Shown here piece after piece: positions 36,750 to 46,515 of a stretch of DNA of 64,000 bases. Every line of letters starts with the position of its first letter. Position 1 is the first letter of the stretch. Under the pieces are notes generated by a model. The model ran no database searches. It saw nothing but the letters and a program-made list of their open reading frames with translations, and had not been told where the DNA came from. The stretch is from Acinetobacter sp. BY419. GTDB taxonomy: Bacteria; Pseudomonadota; Gammaproteobacteria; Pseudomonadales; Moraxellaceae. The stretch is taken from assembly GCF_019038395.1 (NCBI RefSeq), contig NZ_JAGFXZ010000010.1, positions 1 through 64,000 of the forward strand, read 5' to 3'. The position numbers and the translations under genes were made by a program.

Positions 36750-36784
36750 TAAAAAACCCTTAACTCTTTTAGAATTAAGGGTTT
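36750..36784 (-). terminator. Terminator of the tRNA gene, right copy
   Basis: On the minus strand AAACCCTTAATTCT / AGAGTTAAGGGTTT forms a long hairpin ending in a U-tract, about 34 bases past the tRNA CCA end. A similar hairpin exists at 8955-8986 beside the left att copy. Confidence 0.75.
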
Positions 36785-36817
36785 AGATCTTATATAAAGC
36801 TATATAAGTATATAATT

Positions 36818-36894
<77 letters not shown>

Positions 36895-37248
36895 TATATG
36901 CTGAAAACTTTATTTATCAATAAGTTCAGGCGTCATGAATACTAGCTAAGATTTTTTTGAAAGACAAGTACTTTTATGACTGCTTGAACATTTAGGCAGC
37001 ACTCATGAGCGTCTGGTCTTAGCCACAATCTCAGTTAATTAAGACTTCGGTATAGGAGCCTACAGAAAAAAGAGAGAGATCATGGCACCATTCAAGACAA
37101 ATGAGCCTGTAATTTTGAATCTAACCTGCTCTACGGGAGCGCAAAATTGATAGATTTAACGTCTTAGTATATCTATCAAGTATCAAAGTTCGCTATTGTT
37201 CAGGCTGTAATATTGAACGAAGAACATCGAATTAAAAAGATAGAATGA
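36895..37248. other. Intergenic region right of the tRNA
   Basis: No convincing gene in 354 bases. A 22-codon frame at about 37081 has a purine-rich leader, but nothing else supports it. The tRNA promoter should lie in the first 60 bases. Confidence 0.4.
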
Positions 37249-37368
37249 CTAGAATTCAGACTTCATTTCTTCATCTTTATGCAAATCCAGCTTAATTTCG
37301 ATCAAAGACCATACAATTATAAGCACTAAAATCAGTATAGAGACTACGAAGGCTGTAATGTACGTCAT
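37249..37368 (-). CDS. Small single-pass membrane protein
   Basis: A 39-residue protein from ATG at 37368 (MTYITAFVVSILILVLIIVW) with one transmembrane helix and a charged C-terminal tail (KLDLHKDEEMKSEF). The frame is open upstream to 37437, but that extension is Lys-rich and lacks a ribosome site. The pattern of a helix plus acidic tail is typical of small regulatory membrane proteins. Function unknown and the gene call is moderate. Confidence 0.4.
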   Translation of the reverse strand: MTYITAFVVSILILVLIIVWSLIEIKLDLHKDEEMKSEF

Positions 37369-37647
37369 ACTTTTCAATCTCAGAGTAGAAAGAATAAGAA
37401 AATAAAAAAGACCTGCTTCAGCCTTCTTCTTCGACAAAAGTCTAATAACTAAAACCTGCTCTGAATAGTCATTTTTTCACCATTTTAAGACTTTTTTTAT
37501 ATCTTTTAATATTTTTTATATATCAATACTATTTTACTTATATATTTTAGCTCTTAATATTTCAGCTTAAAAAGATGAATAAATCATAGATTTTTACATT
37601 ATTTACTGATTTTCTTTAATAGCCTATTGACTGTATAGCTGAACAAG

Positions 37648-38250
37648 ATGAAATTATGCAGTTCTCTCCATACAGCTTTTTACTTATCTGTGCTTATGCT
37701 AAATAAATTCCTTGGCGAATCTGCATTTAAACTTGCAGGTTGGCAATATCATGTCGAACCAGATGTACTTGAAAACAAACAGGTCATTATTGGATTTGAA
37801 CATACCTCAATGATGGATGCAGTGCTGTCAATTGCCCTGTTCCAGATTTATGACCTCAAGATCCACACCCTGATCAAAAAAGAATTATTTAAAGGACCTT
37901 TCAAGCCGCTATTAAAAGCTGTCGGTGGCATTCCGGTTGACCGCAAAGCCAGTAAAGATATCGTGACCCAGATGGTGGAACACTTTCAAGATAATGAAAA
38001 GTTTAATCTGGTGATTGCGCCAGAAGCGACACGGGCTAAACGAGGTGAGGCACGCAAACCGATTCGTACCGGTTTCTGGCATATTGCCAAGGCTGCGAAT
38101 GTACCGATCGTGTTGTTATATGCCAATTCAAAAACCAAGCAAGGTGGCATTCTCGGCAAGATTTATCCGACGGATCTTGCGCATGACCTGGCTTTGATCA
38201 AACAACTTTATAAAGACAAGGTGGGGCTAGATATCGCTATTCCAGAATAA
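37648..38250 (+). CDS. PlsC-like 1-acyl-glycerol-3-phosphate acyltransferase family protein
   Basis: A 200-residue membrane-associated acyltransferase. The catalytic HX4D motif is HTSMMD (H52, D57), followed by GGIPVDRKAS and the PEATRAKRGEARKPIRTGFW segment, matching blocks III and IV of the family. It may act in phospholipid remodelling or lipid A-like acylation rather than as the main PlsC, since the protein is short. It stands alone between the island and yebC. Confidence 0.82.
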   Translation: MKLCSSLHTAFYLSVLMLNKFLGESAFKLAGWQYHVEPDVLENKQVIIGFEHTSMMDAVLSIALFQIYDLKIHTLIKKELFKGPFKPLLKAVGGIPVDRKASKDIVTQMVEHFQDNEKFNLVIAPEATRAKRGEARKPIRTGFWHIAKAANVPIVLLYANSKTKQGGILGKIYPTDLAHDLALIKQLYKDKVGLDIAIPE

Positions 38251-38494
38251 GCCTCTTAAAAACAGCGACATGAACAGAGATTCTACTGTTCATGTCTTGT
38301 TCATCCGTTTATATAAATGCATAAAAATAAAATTACCAATACCCCATCCTATTTCTATTCCTTCTCGATTTAGCGCTTTTTTTTGCTTTTATCCTGAAAT
38401 CTCAAATCCAGGCACTTTTTTTTAAAAAAACGCTTATGGTAGAATTTCGGCATTCTGATAGGCATACAGCCAATCTACAAGGAGCAAAGTTCGC

Positions 38495-39244
38495 ATGGCG
38501 GGTCATTCCAAGTGGGCCAATATTAAGCATCGTAAAGCAAAACAAGATGCGAGTCGTGGTAAAGTTTTTACCAAATATATTCGTGAATTAACCACTGCTG
38601 CAAAGCTTGGTGGTCCAGATGCTGCAAGCAACCCGCGTTTACGTGCTGTGGTTGAAAAAGCATTATCGGTGAATATGACACGTGACGTGATCAACCGTGC
38701 CATTCAACGTGGTGCTGGTGGCGAAGATAACGACGACCTGAAAGAAGTGACCTACGAAGGTTATGGCGTCGGCGGTGTTGCAGTTATTGTGGAAACGATG
38801 ACGGACAACTTGAACCGTACTGTGCCTGACGTACGTCACTGCTTCTCTAAAACTGATGGTAACCTAGGAACTAATGGTTCGGTGGCATTCCTGTTCACTA
38901 AACGTGGTGAGATTACTTTTGAAGATGTGTCTTTGGAAGATCAAATCATGGAAGTGGCATTAGAAGCCGGTGCTGAAGATATCGAAGTAGATGAAGATCA
39001 AATCTTGGTAATTACTACACCTGAAGCTTTTGGTGATGTTCAGGATGCGTTAACTGCGGCAGGTTTAAAATCTGACAATGCCGAAGTAGTCATGAGCCCT
39101 TCAACCAAAGCCGAAATCACGGACATCGACCAAGCGAAAAAAATCATGAAAATGATTGATATGCTTGAAGATTTAGATGATGTACAAAACGTGTATACCA
39201 ATGTTGAATTCTCAGATGCCGTTTTAGCAGAACTCGATGCTTAA
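38495..39244 (+). CDS. yebC: YebC/PmpR family transcription/translation regulator
   Basis: A 249-residue cytoplasmic protein. It begins with the invariant [19 protein letters not shown] and keeps [19 protein letters not shown] and [13 protein letters not shown]. Members have been described as DNA-binding regulators and more recently as ribosome-associated factors relieving stalls. AAGGAG precedes the ATG. A terminator follows immediately, so it is monocistronic here, without the ruvC linkage seen in enterobacteria. Confidence 0.95.
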   Translation: MAGHSKWANIKHRKAKQDASRGKVFTKYIRELTTAAKLGGPDAASNPRLRAVVEKALSVNMTRDVINRAIQRGAGGEDNDDLKEVTYEGYGVGGVAVIVETMTDNLNRTVPDVRHCFSKTDGNLGTNGSVAFLFTKRGEITFEDVSLEDQIMEVALEAGAEDIEVDEDQILVITTPEAFGDVQDALTAAGLKSDNAEVVMSPSTKAEITDIDQAKKIMKMIDMLEDLDDVQNVYTNVEFSDAVLAELDA

Positions 39245-39256
39245 ATAGCACTGATT

Positions 39257-39285
39257 CAAAAAACGCACCCAAGGGTGCGTTTTTT
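39257..39285 (+). terminator. Terminator after yebC
   Basis: Perfect long stem AAAAAACGCACCC / GGGTGCGTTTTTT with a two-base centre. Confidence 0.95.
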
Positions 39286-39312
39286 ATGGCTGTCGACTAC
39301 CCTCGTATCTGA

Positions 39313-39783
39313 TTAAACTTTATTGAGTAAGCCGCTACAGTTAAAGACATTATATTCTTTAATGACAAAGCTCGAATGCAGTGCAACCACGTGCTCAATT
39401 TTTCCAATCCGCTTGAGCAGGATGTCACTGTAATTCTCCATATCCCGTGCCACCACTTCGACAATAAAGTCTGCCGACTGACCGGTGACCAAAAATGCAT
39501 TAATCACTTCGGGAATGCTTTCCAGTTCTTCCAGAAATTTAGCAAAAGTATCGCTATCATGTTTGCTTAAGGATACCTGTAACAGCACATGCAGAGTGAA
39601 ACCTAATTTTTGGTAATTGATTTCACGTTTTAAACCACTGATAATATTATGATCTATTAAGTGTTTGATCCTGCGATGTACCGAACTCACAGATAAATTC
39701 ACCCGCTCGGACAGCTCATTTAGATTGACATCTTCATGGGTCAATATTTCTAGAATATGTTTATCGAAACGATCCAGTTCCAT
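39313..39783 (-). CDS. Lrp/AsnC family transcriptional regulator
   Basis: A 156-residue regulator. The N-terminal HTH (about 5-60) reads FDKHILEILTHEDVNLNELS, then VNLSVSSVHRRIKHLI. The C-terminal RAM domain (about 65-150) has VLLQVSLSKHD and VTGQSADFIVEVVARD, the amino-acid sensing fold. No obvious target gene adjoins, since yebC and gst have their own terminators; it may regulate a distant amino-acid gene. Confidence 0.9.
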   Translation of the reverse strand: MELDRFDKHILEILTHEDVNLNELSERVNLSVSSVHRRIKHLIDHNIISGLKREINYQKLGFTLHVLLQVSLSKHDSDTFAKFLEELESIPEVINAFLVTGQSADFIVEVVARDMENYSDILLKRIGKIEHVVALHSSFVIKEYNVFNCSGLLNKV

Positions 39784-40096
39784 TTTTATACTCTTATCTC
39801 AATAATCAATAGATGCAGAAAATTTTGCGCCATCCCTGTTATACAATATTTATTTATTTTTCACAAAATTTTCATATGCTGAAAATATTTTCCAAATGGG
39901 ATAGGCACTGCAACTTAAAGCTATAGTTCAGAATATCGGCAGCGGTGGCTCTTCATCCAGATTTGATTTTGATTCGCTTTTCAATAACTTTAGCAAGAAC
40001 ATGGATATCTACTAGAATAATCCTTGAAGATAGACCTAATCTCATTAAAAAAACGCGCTTCATGCGCGTTTTAATTTCTGAGAGTAGCATTTAAGC
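39784..40096. other. 313-base intergenic region between the Lrp and GST genes
   Basis: A+T-rich promoter region of the leftward Lrp-type gene, containing no open frame of note. The GST terminator (40046-40073) is the only clear element. Confidence 0.4.
40046..40073 (-). terminator. Terminator after the GST gene
   Basis: Stem AAAACGCGC / GCGCGTTTT with loop TTCAT and an A-run giving a U-tract on the minus strand. Confidence 0.85.
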
Positions 40097-40861
40097 TTAT
40101 ACACCACGCCAGTCTACCCGCGCATTACGTTCGGTTCGATAAACACGGCAAATATATTCACCCAGTGCTAGCCCATTCAAATACTGCTGATAGTCACGAT
40201 ATTCTTCGGACAAAGTTTCAAAATTTTCTTTTTCCCACGGCGTACCTGGAATCGCCAAAAGTGGTGCCAACATGGAACAGACCGCAATATCCGCCAGACC
40301 TAAACGATTTCCGACAAAATAATGCCCACCTTGGCTGACCAGCATCTGATTGAGTTGCTGTACAGTGACATCAATATGCTGTTTGGATTCTGCTACGGTT
40401 TCCTCATTCAAGGCATAACCCTTGGCCACCATCGCTTTTAATAAAGGTTTAGAAAATTTTTCAAACTGGCGCAAATAGCCCTGCTCACCAATTAAAATAT
40501 CCAGAGATTCATGATCGGAAGTAAGCGCTTGAGATAACATCCAGCGACGGACATGACGACCCAGTTCCAGGGTAATTTCATTAATTTCTAGGGCTTTATT
40601 TCGAAAATGTCCTTCTGCGTACAATAAGCGGTGTTCTGGATAAGTATCATCCAGATATAAAGCAATCTGGGTCGAATCTGCGACCCATCGTTCCTGATCG
40701 CGCAAAATAGGCAGACGATTCTGACCGGTTTTCAAGCGGGTAAAAGCGCGGTGTACACCGGGTATCAGATTGTGAGCAACATAATACAGCTCTTTATGGT
40801 CCAGCATCCAACGTGCTTTTTCGCAAAAGTGAGATAAAGGAAACTGGTATAAAGTTCGCAT
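40097..40861 (-). CDS. Glutathione S-transferase family protein
   Basis: A 254-residue soluble protein. The N-terminal thioredoxin-like domain (about 1-80) contains LYQFPLSHFCEKARWML, with SHFC at the usual active-site position, and LPILRDQERWVADSTQIALYL giving the cis-Pro and glutathione-binding DST. The C-terminal helical domain contains GLADIAVCSML. The substrate is unknown. It is somewhat longer than average GSTs because of an extended C-terminus. Confidence 0.88.
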   Translation of the reverse strand: MRTLYQFPLSHFCEKARWMLDHKELYYVAHNLIPGVHRAFTRLKTGQNRLPILRDQERWVADSTQIALYLDDTYPEHRLLYAEGHFRNKALEINEITLELGRHVRRWMLSQALTSDHESLDILIGEQGYLRQFEKFSKPLLKAMVAKGYALNEETVAESKQHIDVTVQQLNQMLVSQGGHYFVGNRLGLADIAVCSMLAPLLAIPGTPWEKENFETLSEEYRDYQQYLNGLALGEYICRVYRTERNARVDWRGV

Positions 40862-41155
40862 GTATGCTCCATGTTTATCGTTATTGGATCAGGGCGTATA
40901 GGCCGCTGTTTTATTCAGATACTTTAGTCACTCACTTTTAGAAAAACAATGTGATTTTTATTCAAAAGTATAATACTGGCTGATTATTCCTCCATGTTTG
41001 GCAGGCTCACAACAAATTTTGAAAAACTCGGCAGACCATTTTAGGCAGCCAGAAGTATTTGAATGCAATAAACCACAAGCGCATGACCTGACTTTAGCCG
41101 TGCTTTCATGTAAAATCAGGGACAATTTTTATATAACGCTTTTGTGAGTTTTTTC

Positions 41156-42247
41156 ATGGGTTTTAATTGCGGTATTGTCGGCTTGCCGAACGTTGGTAAA
41201 TCTACACTTTTCAATGCCTTAACCAAAGCTGCTATTGCTGCAGAAAACTTCCCTTTCTGTACGATCGAACCAAACACCGGGATTGTGCCTGTTCCAGACC
41301 CACGTTTAGACAAATTGGCTGAAATTGTTAAACCGCAACGGGTTATTCCAACCTCTATGGAATTTGTAGACATCGCAGGTCTGGTAGCCGGTGCATCTAA
41401 GGGCGAAGGTCTGGGTAACCAGTTTTTGGCCAACATTCGCGAAACTGATGCGATTGCTCACGTCGTGCGTTGTTTTGAAGATGAAAACGTAATTCATGTG
41501 AATGGTCGTATTGATCCACTGGATGATATCGCCACGATTAATACGGAACTTGCGCTTGCAGACCTAGACGCTGTAGCGAAAGCACTTACGCGTTTGACTA
41601 AATCTGCGAAAAGTGGTGACAAAGAAGCACTTGCCACGAAAGCAGTGCTAGAAAAAATCCAGCCGTTACTGGATGAAGGTAAACCAGCTCGTGCAGCGGA
41701 CCTGGATGATGACGAACGTAAACTGGTACGTGGCTTTGGTTTAATGACTCTTAAACCAACCATGTATATTGCAAACGTTGCTGAAGACGGTTTTGAAAAT
41801 AACCCGCATTTAGACGCAGTAAGAAAATTAGCCGCTGAAGAAAATGCGATTGTAGTACCCCTTTGCAACCAGATCGAAGCGGAAATTTCATTGCTTGAAG
41901 ATGAAGACCGTGCTGAATTCCTGGAAGCAATGGGCATGGAAGAACCTGGCTTAAACGTGGTGATTCGTGCAGGTTATTCACTGCTTGGCTTACAAACTTA
42001 CTTCACTGCAGGTGTACAGGAAGTTCGTGCTTGGACCGTGAAAATTGGCGCAACTGCACCACAAGCCGCTGGTGTGATTCATACCGACTTTGAAAAAGGT
42101 TTTATTCGTGCAGAATGTATCGCTTACGATGATTTCGTGCAGTACAACGGCGAAGCGGGTGCAAAAGAAGCAGGCAAATGGCGTTTAGAAGGTAAAACAT
42201 ACATCGTACAAGATGGTGACGTTCTACACTTCCGTTTTAATGTTTAA
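41156..42247 (+). CDS. ychF: Redox-regulated ATPase YchF (Obg family)
   Basis: A 363-residue Obg-family P-loop protein preferring ATP, associated with ribosomes and oxidative-stress response. It starts [20 protein letters not shown] with the P-loop at residues 9-16, followed by the DIAG G3 motif and a C-terminal TGS domain (about 280-363). A GTG twelve bases upstream (41144) is in frame, but ATG at 41156 matches family N-termini. Confidence 0.96.
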   Translation: MGFNCGIVGLPNVGKSTLFNALTKAAIAAENFPFCTIEPNTGIVPVPDPRLDKLAEIVKPQRVIPTSMEFVDIAGLVAGASKGEGLGNQFLANIRETDAIAHVVRCFEDENVIHVNGRIDPLDDIATINTELALADLDAVAKALTRLTKSAKSGDKEALATKAVLEKIQPLLDEGKPARAADLDDDERKLVRGFGLMTLKPTMYIANVAEDGFENNPHLDAVRKLAAEENAIVVPLCNQIEAEISLLEDEDRAEFLEAMGMEEPGLNVVIRAGYSLLGLQTYFTAGVQEVRAWTVKIGATAPQAAGVIHTDFEKGFIRAECIAYDDFVQYNGEAGAKEAGKWRLEGKTYIVQDGDVLHFRFNV

Positions 42248-42260
42248 GTATTTTCTGTAA

Positions 42261-42287
42261 AAAAAAGCCCCTCCTTGGGGCTTTTTT
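42261..42287 (+). terminator. Terminator after ychF
   Basis: Stem AAAAAAGCCCC / GGGGCTTTTTT with loop TCCTT. Confidence 0.93.
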
Positions 42288-42357
42288 ATTGCCTAAAAGA
42301 TAGGATGGATAAGATGAGCCAACCTGCAGGCAGTGTATAAAATCAACACACATTAAC

Positions 42358-42376
42358 AATAATGATAATTATTCTC
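42358..42376 (+). promoter_or_regulatory. Fur box upstream of the broken sodA
   Basis: AATAATGATAATTATTCTC matches the 19-base Fur consensus at 16 positions (mismatches at 1, 13 and 17). It lies about 80 bases before the sodA ATG, as expected for iron-repressed Mn superoxide dismutase. Confidence 0.7.
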
Positions 42377-42455
42377 ATTGATAGGCATTAAATTAGGGTG
42401 TATGCTCAATCTGACCACAGTGACCTGACTTCATTTGAGCAAAGGAATGCTGACC

Positions 42456-43072
42456 ATGAGTTACACCCTGCCTGCACTGCCTTATGCTTATGATGCCTTA
42501 GAGCCCCATATCGACAGTAAAACCATGGAAATTCATCACAGCACGCATCATCAAACCTATATCAATAATATCAATGCAGGTATAGCGGGCACTGAATGGG
42601 AAGACTTATCGGTCGAAGCCTTAATCACAAAATCCAATGAAGTGCCTGAGCAATTAAGACAAAACCTCATTAATAATGCTGGTGGACATGCCAATCATTT
42701 ACTGTTCTGGCCAGTCATGAGTCCAGATGGAGGTGGACATCCAGAAGGCGAAATTGCAAAGGCCATTGAACATGAATTAGGAGGATTCGAGGCATTTAAA
42801 AAGCCTTTACCCAGGCAGCGCTAAGTCGCTTTGGTCGCGGTTGAGCCTGGTTAAGTGTCGCGCCCGATCAAACAATTATTGTAGAAAGCAGCGCCAGTCA
42901 GGATTCACCATTTATGCATGGCAACATTGCCATTTTAGGTCTGGATGTTTGGAAACATGCCTATTATTTACAACATCAAAACCAGCGTCCGGAATATATT
43001 TCAGCTTTCTTCAATGTCGTGAACTGGAAGGAAGTTAACCGTCGTTATCTGGAAGCGCTGAATGCGCTTTAA
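42456..43072 (+). pseudogene. sodA: Mn-type superoxide dismutase, frameshifted and with an internal stop
   Basis: Codons from ATG at 42456 encode a normal Mn/Fe-SOD N-terminal half: [32 protein letters not shown] and [19 protein letters not shown]. In the A-run at 42798-42802 one base appears to be missing. The family sequence then resumes one frame over with [13 protein letters not shown], is stopped by TGA at 42842-42844 where TGG (Trp) is expected, and continues as [32 protein letters not shown] and [18 protein letters not shown] to a TAA at 43070. Two independent lesions make a single sequencing error unlikely. QDSP and the metal ligands point to the Mn type. Confidence 0.85.
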
Positions 43073-43089
43073 TCTCTGAGGATGAGGCC

Positions 43090-43191
43090 ATGTCTACACG
43101 TACCCTGATTAAACGCATGATCGGCAGCTCACTTCTGCTCTGTGGTGTATTCGTGATTTTATTAGAGCATGTGTGGATGCCCTATTTTTAG
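43090..43191 (+). CDS. 33-residue membrane peptide downstream of sodA
   Basis: ATG at 43090 with GAGG a few bases upstream, 33 codons, TAG at 43189-43191. After a basic start (STRTLIKRMIG), one hydrophobic helix follows (SSLLLCGVFVILLEHVW). It lies 17 bases after the sodA stop and just before a terminator, so it was probably co-transcribed with sodA under Fur control. Function unknown. Confidence 0.5.
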   Translation: MSTRTLIKRMIGSSLLLCGVFVILLEHVWMPYF

Positions 43192-43205
43192 AGTCTGTTT
43201 TTAAA

Positions 43206-43234
43206 AAAAAGCCAGTCTAAATGACTGGCTTTTT
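43206..43234. terminator. Bidirectional terminator
   Basis: Stem GCCAGTC / GACTGGC with an A-run before and T-run after. It lies between the rightward sodA unit and the leftward lipoprotein gene, and can serve both. Confidence 0.9.
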
Positions 43235-43261
43235 AATGGATATTTCTAAATGGATAAAGAT

Positions 43262-43759
43262 TTATTGCATATTGGCAATCGCGGTGCCTTTTTGCTTTGG
43301 ATCGGTATTTCCAAGTGCTGGATTGGCAATCGCATTCTGGCATTGCAATTTATCCCGCTCATAATCCGCCTGTTTTTGTGGCAGGCCATTCCCATTTTCA
43401 ATCACAGTGCGCGCCCAGACATCCAGACTGGTTAAGGCCTTACGGCACAGGGCATATTTACCTTCAGTGACCGAATCAGTCATTTTGACATTAATACGCC
43501 AGTCGGTACTCAGTTTACGTGCCGGTTGACGCACTTGGCTTTCCAGCTGATCCACTTCTTTATTATAAACCAGGGGATCTACTTCATTGATCAGTTGCCA
43601 TGCTGCATTGGCATAGGTCGTTGCATCATTGGTCAGTTTGGGTGCCGGCTTAATTTCTGGCTTATCAGTCATTTGACTGTCATTCCCACAAGCTTGTAAC
43701 AACAATGCAGTGCTCATTAAAGCAGCTGTCAGCATCGCAGGTGTCTTGAACATCCACAT
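43262..43759 (-). CDS. Hypothetical lipoprotein
   Basis: A 165-residue exported protein with a signal peptide and lipobox (LLLQAC at about residues 19-24), so it is anchored to the cell envelope by a lipidated Cys. The mature part is helical and charged, with two more Cys (YALCRKAL and KLQCQNAI) able to form a disulfide. No known domain. Its end overlaps the region of the bidirectional terminator; function unknown. Confidence 0.75.
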   Translation of the reverse strand: MWMFKTPAMLTAALMSTALLLQACGNDSQMTDKPEIKPAPKLTNDATTYANAAWQLINEVDPLVYNKEVDQLESQVRQPARKLSTDWRINVKMTDSVTEGKYALCRKALTSLDVWARTVIENGNGLPQKQADYERDKLQCQNAIANPALGNTDPKQKGTAIANMQ

Positions 43760-43862
43760 ATCAGGCTCGCCAATTTAAACATTTCGGCACTATGCTATTA
43801 AATTCACGTAGAATACACAATCTTCATTTGACCCATCGTTCAACTCTCCTTCAAGGTGTGTC

Positions 43863-44615
43863 GTGTCTGAACAGAATCAACTCGCTACGCAATCTGCTGG
43901 TTTCTGGCAAGGTGCAAAAGATAGCCAAGCGATCATCTTCACCTATCTGCCGGTGTCGTTTGCTTTTGGCGTTTCAGCTACTCAGTTTGGCTTTACGGCC
44001 TGGGAAGCACTGTTCCTGTCCTGCTCCATGTATGCAGGCGCTAGCCAGTTCCTGGTGGTCGCCCTCTTAGGCAGCGGTACATCCATCTGGATGACCGCAT
44101 TGACAGTCATTGCGTTAGATATCCGTCATTTGCTCTATGGCCCTGCGCTACAAAACCTGATTCAAGACCGCCTGAACTTAAAGAAAACTGCGATCTGGTC
44201 CTGGGGTTTGACCGATGAAGTCTTTGCCTCCGGCATGATCAAGCTTTCACAGCGGCGTCAGGAATGGTCGGAATCCTGGATGCTGGGTTTAAGTCTGTTT
44301 AGCTGGATGTCCTGGGCACTTGGATCTTTCCTCGGCGGTTTATTTGCCGATCAGGTCAGCAACCTGCCACAGTTCTTGCAAGCTGCTCTGGATTTCTTGT
44401 TACCTGCGCTGTTCCTGAGTTTCTTGTTGGCTGCTTTTGAGAAGAAACATACTTTTGTGGTGGCTGTGACCATTCTGGTTTCTGCGGTTGCCTGCTATTT
44501 TATCGACCTGTCTGCCGCGATTTTTATTGGGATTAGTTCGGGTATTTTCGCTGGTCTGTTCAAGCACTATATTCTGAAACAGCCAGATCCTGAACACGCA
44601 GGAGATCAAGCATGA
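43863..44615 (+). CDS. azlC: AzlC family branched-chain amino-acid exporter, large subunit
   Basis: A 250-residue inner-membrane protein with about seven hydrophobic segments. The family hallmarks are LPVSFAFGVSATQFGFT, SCSMYAGASQFLVVAL and VIALDIRHLLYGPAL. With AzlD it exports branched-chain amino acids or analogues. The start is GTG at 43863 with AAGGTG upstream. Its stop overlaps the azlD ATG by 4 bases. Confidence 0.9.
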   Translation: MSEQNQLATQSAGFWQGAKDSQAIIFTYLPVSFAFGVSATQFGFTAWEALFLSCSMYAGASQFLVVALLGSGTSIWMTALTVIALDIRHLLYGPALQNLIQDRLNLKKTAIWSWGLTDEVFASGMIKLSQRRQEWSESWMLGLSLFSWMSWALGSFLGGLFADQVSNLPQFLQAALDFLLPALFLSFLLAAFEKKHTFVVAVTILVSAVACYFIDLSAAIFIGISSGIFAGLFKHYILKQPDPEHAGDQA

Positions 44616-44971
44616 GTCTAGAGATTATTCTGGTTGGAATTTTAGTCGGGATCGCCAATTTCGTCTCGCGCTTCGGGCCTTTTTTTGTGATTCAAAAGTT
44701 TCAGCAAGGCTCACAAAAACGCGGAGCGTTGTGGCTAAAAATCGCCTTGGGTTCAATCGGGATTGCCGCGATCAGCTCTATGCTGGTGGTTGCCACCCTG
44801 CCGCCTTTACTGGAAACACCGAATAAAAGTTTTGCCATGCTGGTCGGCTTTATTGTGCTCACGGCTTTATACTTCAAGTTTAAACGGATCGTGATGGCGA
44901 CCTTAACTGCAGCACTAACCTATGGTCTAGTTTATATCTATATTCCCGTGCCTTTTTTAAGCTTTAACTGA
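44612..44971 (+). CDS. azlD: AzlD family exporter, small subunit
   Basis: A 119-residue membrane protein with four predicted helices and the FVSRFGPFFV start seen in AzlD relatives. It is translationally coupled to azlC by a 4-base overlap and ends before a hairpin terminator, so the two form a two-gene operon. Confidence 0.88.
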   Translation: MSLEIILVGILVGIANFVSRFGPFFVIQKFQQGSQKRGALWLKIALGSIGIAAISSMLVVATLPPLLETPNKSFAMLVGFIVLTALYFKFKRIVMATLTAALTYGLVYIYIPVPFLSFN

Positions 44972-44985
44972 TTGATCAACCTTCA

Positions 44986-45024
44986 CAAAGCCCCATGCCA
45001 AACTCAGAGCATGGGACTTTTTTT
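44986..45024 (+). terminator. Terminator after azlCD
   Basis: Stem CCCATGC (44992-44998) / GCATGGG (45009-45015) followed by a long T-run. Confidence 0.8.
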
Positions 45025-45054
45025 ATATAACAATAAAAACCAGGAAGGATAGAC

Positions 45055-45183
45055 ATGTTTGAAGCTAAACATGTGGTTAAAGGGAAACCTCAAAACGGAA
45101 TTTATCGTCTGCAAGCTCAGTCTGACAGCACTATGAAAATGACAGGTCTTCCTCATTCAAATCCAGAAAAACTTTATAAATAA
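45055..45183 (+). CDS. 42-residue hypothetical protein
   Basis: ATG at 45055 with AGGAAGG seven bases before it, 42 codons, TAA at 45181-45183. The protein is basic and polar (VVKGKPQNGIYRLQAQ, GLPHSNPEKLYK) with no hydrophobic helix. The strong ribosome site, and its place between a terminator and the purT promoter region, support a real small gene. Function unknown. Confidence 0.55.
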   Translation: MFEAKHVVKGKPQNGIYRLQAQSDSTMKMTGLPHSNPEKLYK

Positions 45184-45283
45184 AACTGTTGGACAATATC
45201 ACAATTTTGTATGAATCTTGGCTTAACTGCAGGCTCAGTTCTGCTATGCTAAAAGTCCATAAAATCAAGCATGGATGATACAC

Positions 45284-46489
45284 ATGAGCGTGACTATTGG
45301 TACTCCCCTTCAATCTTCTGCCTATAAAGTTCTATTATTAGGTTCTGGTGAACTGGGCAAGGAAGTGGTGATTTCACTACAACGTCTTGGTGTAGAAGTT
45401 CATGCTGCTGACCGTTATGACCATGCGCCAGCCATGCAAGTCGCACACTATTCCTATACCTTAAATATGGCCGATGCCGATGAGTTAAAACAGCTGATCC
45501 AACAGATCCAGCCACATTTAATCATTCCTGAAATTGAAGCCATTGCAACCGAAGTATTGGTAGAAATTGAAGAACAGAACATCGCAACCGTGATTCCATC
45601 GGCCAAAGCCGTTAATCTGACCATGAATCGCGAAGGCATTCGTCGTCTGGCCGCAGAAGAACTCGGTCTGCCCACTTCAGCTTACCGTTTTGCTGACAGC
45701 TTAGAATCCTTTCGTGCAGCCTGTGACGATGTGGGCTATCCAAATTTTGTGAAACCGGTAATGTCGTCTTCAGGCAAAGGCCAGTCCCGTGTAACCAGCT
45801 TTGACGAAGTTGATGCAGCCTGGGAATATGCGCAAACGGGTGGGCGGGTCAATCAGGGTACGGTGATTGTAGAATCACAAATTGACTTTGATTTTGAAAT
45901 CACCCTACTTACTGTGCGGGCAAAAAATCCGGTAACCGGTGAAATCGAAACCTCTTACTGCGATCCTATCGGACATCGTCAGGATTCAGGCGATTATGTG
46001 GAAAGCTGGCAACCTCAACCGATGACTCCGGCCGCTCTGGAAGAGTCCAAGCGCATTGCCCACAAAGTCACTACAGCACTTGGTGGTTGCGGAATCTTTG
46101 GTGTGGAACTCTTCGTAAAAGGCGATAAAGTATGGTTTAGTGAGGTTTCCCCTCGTCCACACGATACCGGACTGGTGACTCTAGCCTCTCAATTTCAAAG
46201 TGAATTTGAGCTACATGCACGTGCCATTTTAGGCTTGCCGGTTAATACTGCACGACACAGTGTGGCTGCCAGCGCGGTGATTTATGCCGGGGTAGATGGT
46301 TCTAATCTTTCCTTTTCTGGCCTGAATCTTGCTTTAGCAGACGGCAACACCGATTTACGCCTGTTTGGCAAACCTGAAGGCTTTAAGCGCCGTCGCATGG
46401 GTGTGGCCACTGCACGTGCAGAAACCATTGAACAGGCACGTGAACTGGCGCTACAGGCATCAAACCAAGTTAGTGTCAACCAAAACTAA
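45284..46489 (+). CDS. purT: Formate-dependent phosphoribosylglycinamide formyltransferase
   Basis: A 401-residue ATP-grasp enzyme that uses formate and ATP to make formyl-GAR in purine synthesis. It shows [19 protein letters not shown] at the N-terminus, [15 protein letters not shown] for ATP binding, and [17 protein letters not shown] near the active site. ATG at 45284 aligns with family starts; an ATG nine bases earlier is possible. TGCTATGCT at 45242-45250 is a candidate extended -10 element. Confidence 0.95.
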   Translation: MSVTIGTPLQSSAYKVLLLGSGELGKEVVISLQRLGVEVHAADRYDHAPAMQVAHYSYTLNMADADELKQLIQQIQPHLIIPEIEAIATEVLVEIEEQNIATVIPSAKAVNLTMNREGIRRLAAEELGLPTSAYRFADSLESFRAACDDVGYPNFVKPVMSSSGKGQSRVTSFDEVDAAWEYAQTGGRVNQGTVIVESQIDFDFEITLLTVRAKNPVTGEIETSYCDPIGHRQDSGDYVESWQPQPMTPAALEESKRIAHKVTTALGGCGIFGVELFVKGDKVWFSEVSPRPHDTGLVTLASQFQSEFELHARAILGLPVNTARHSVAASAVIYAGVDGSNLSFSGLNLALADGNTDLRLFGKPEGFKRRRMGVATARAETIEQARELALQASNQVSVNQN

Positions 46490-46515
46490 GCTAAAATACC
46501 AACGGACGACTGTAC

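Noticed and set aside
37081..37149. 22-codon frame after the tRNA
   Set aside because: Only a purine-rich leader supports it; too short and no terminator.
42435..42824. A complete 129-residue SOD-like gene
   Set aside because: It is only the first half of sodA; the rest follows in another frame, so the whole is treated as a pseudogene.
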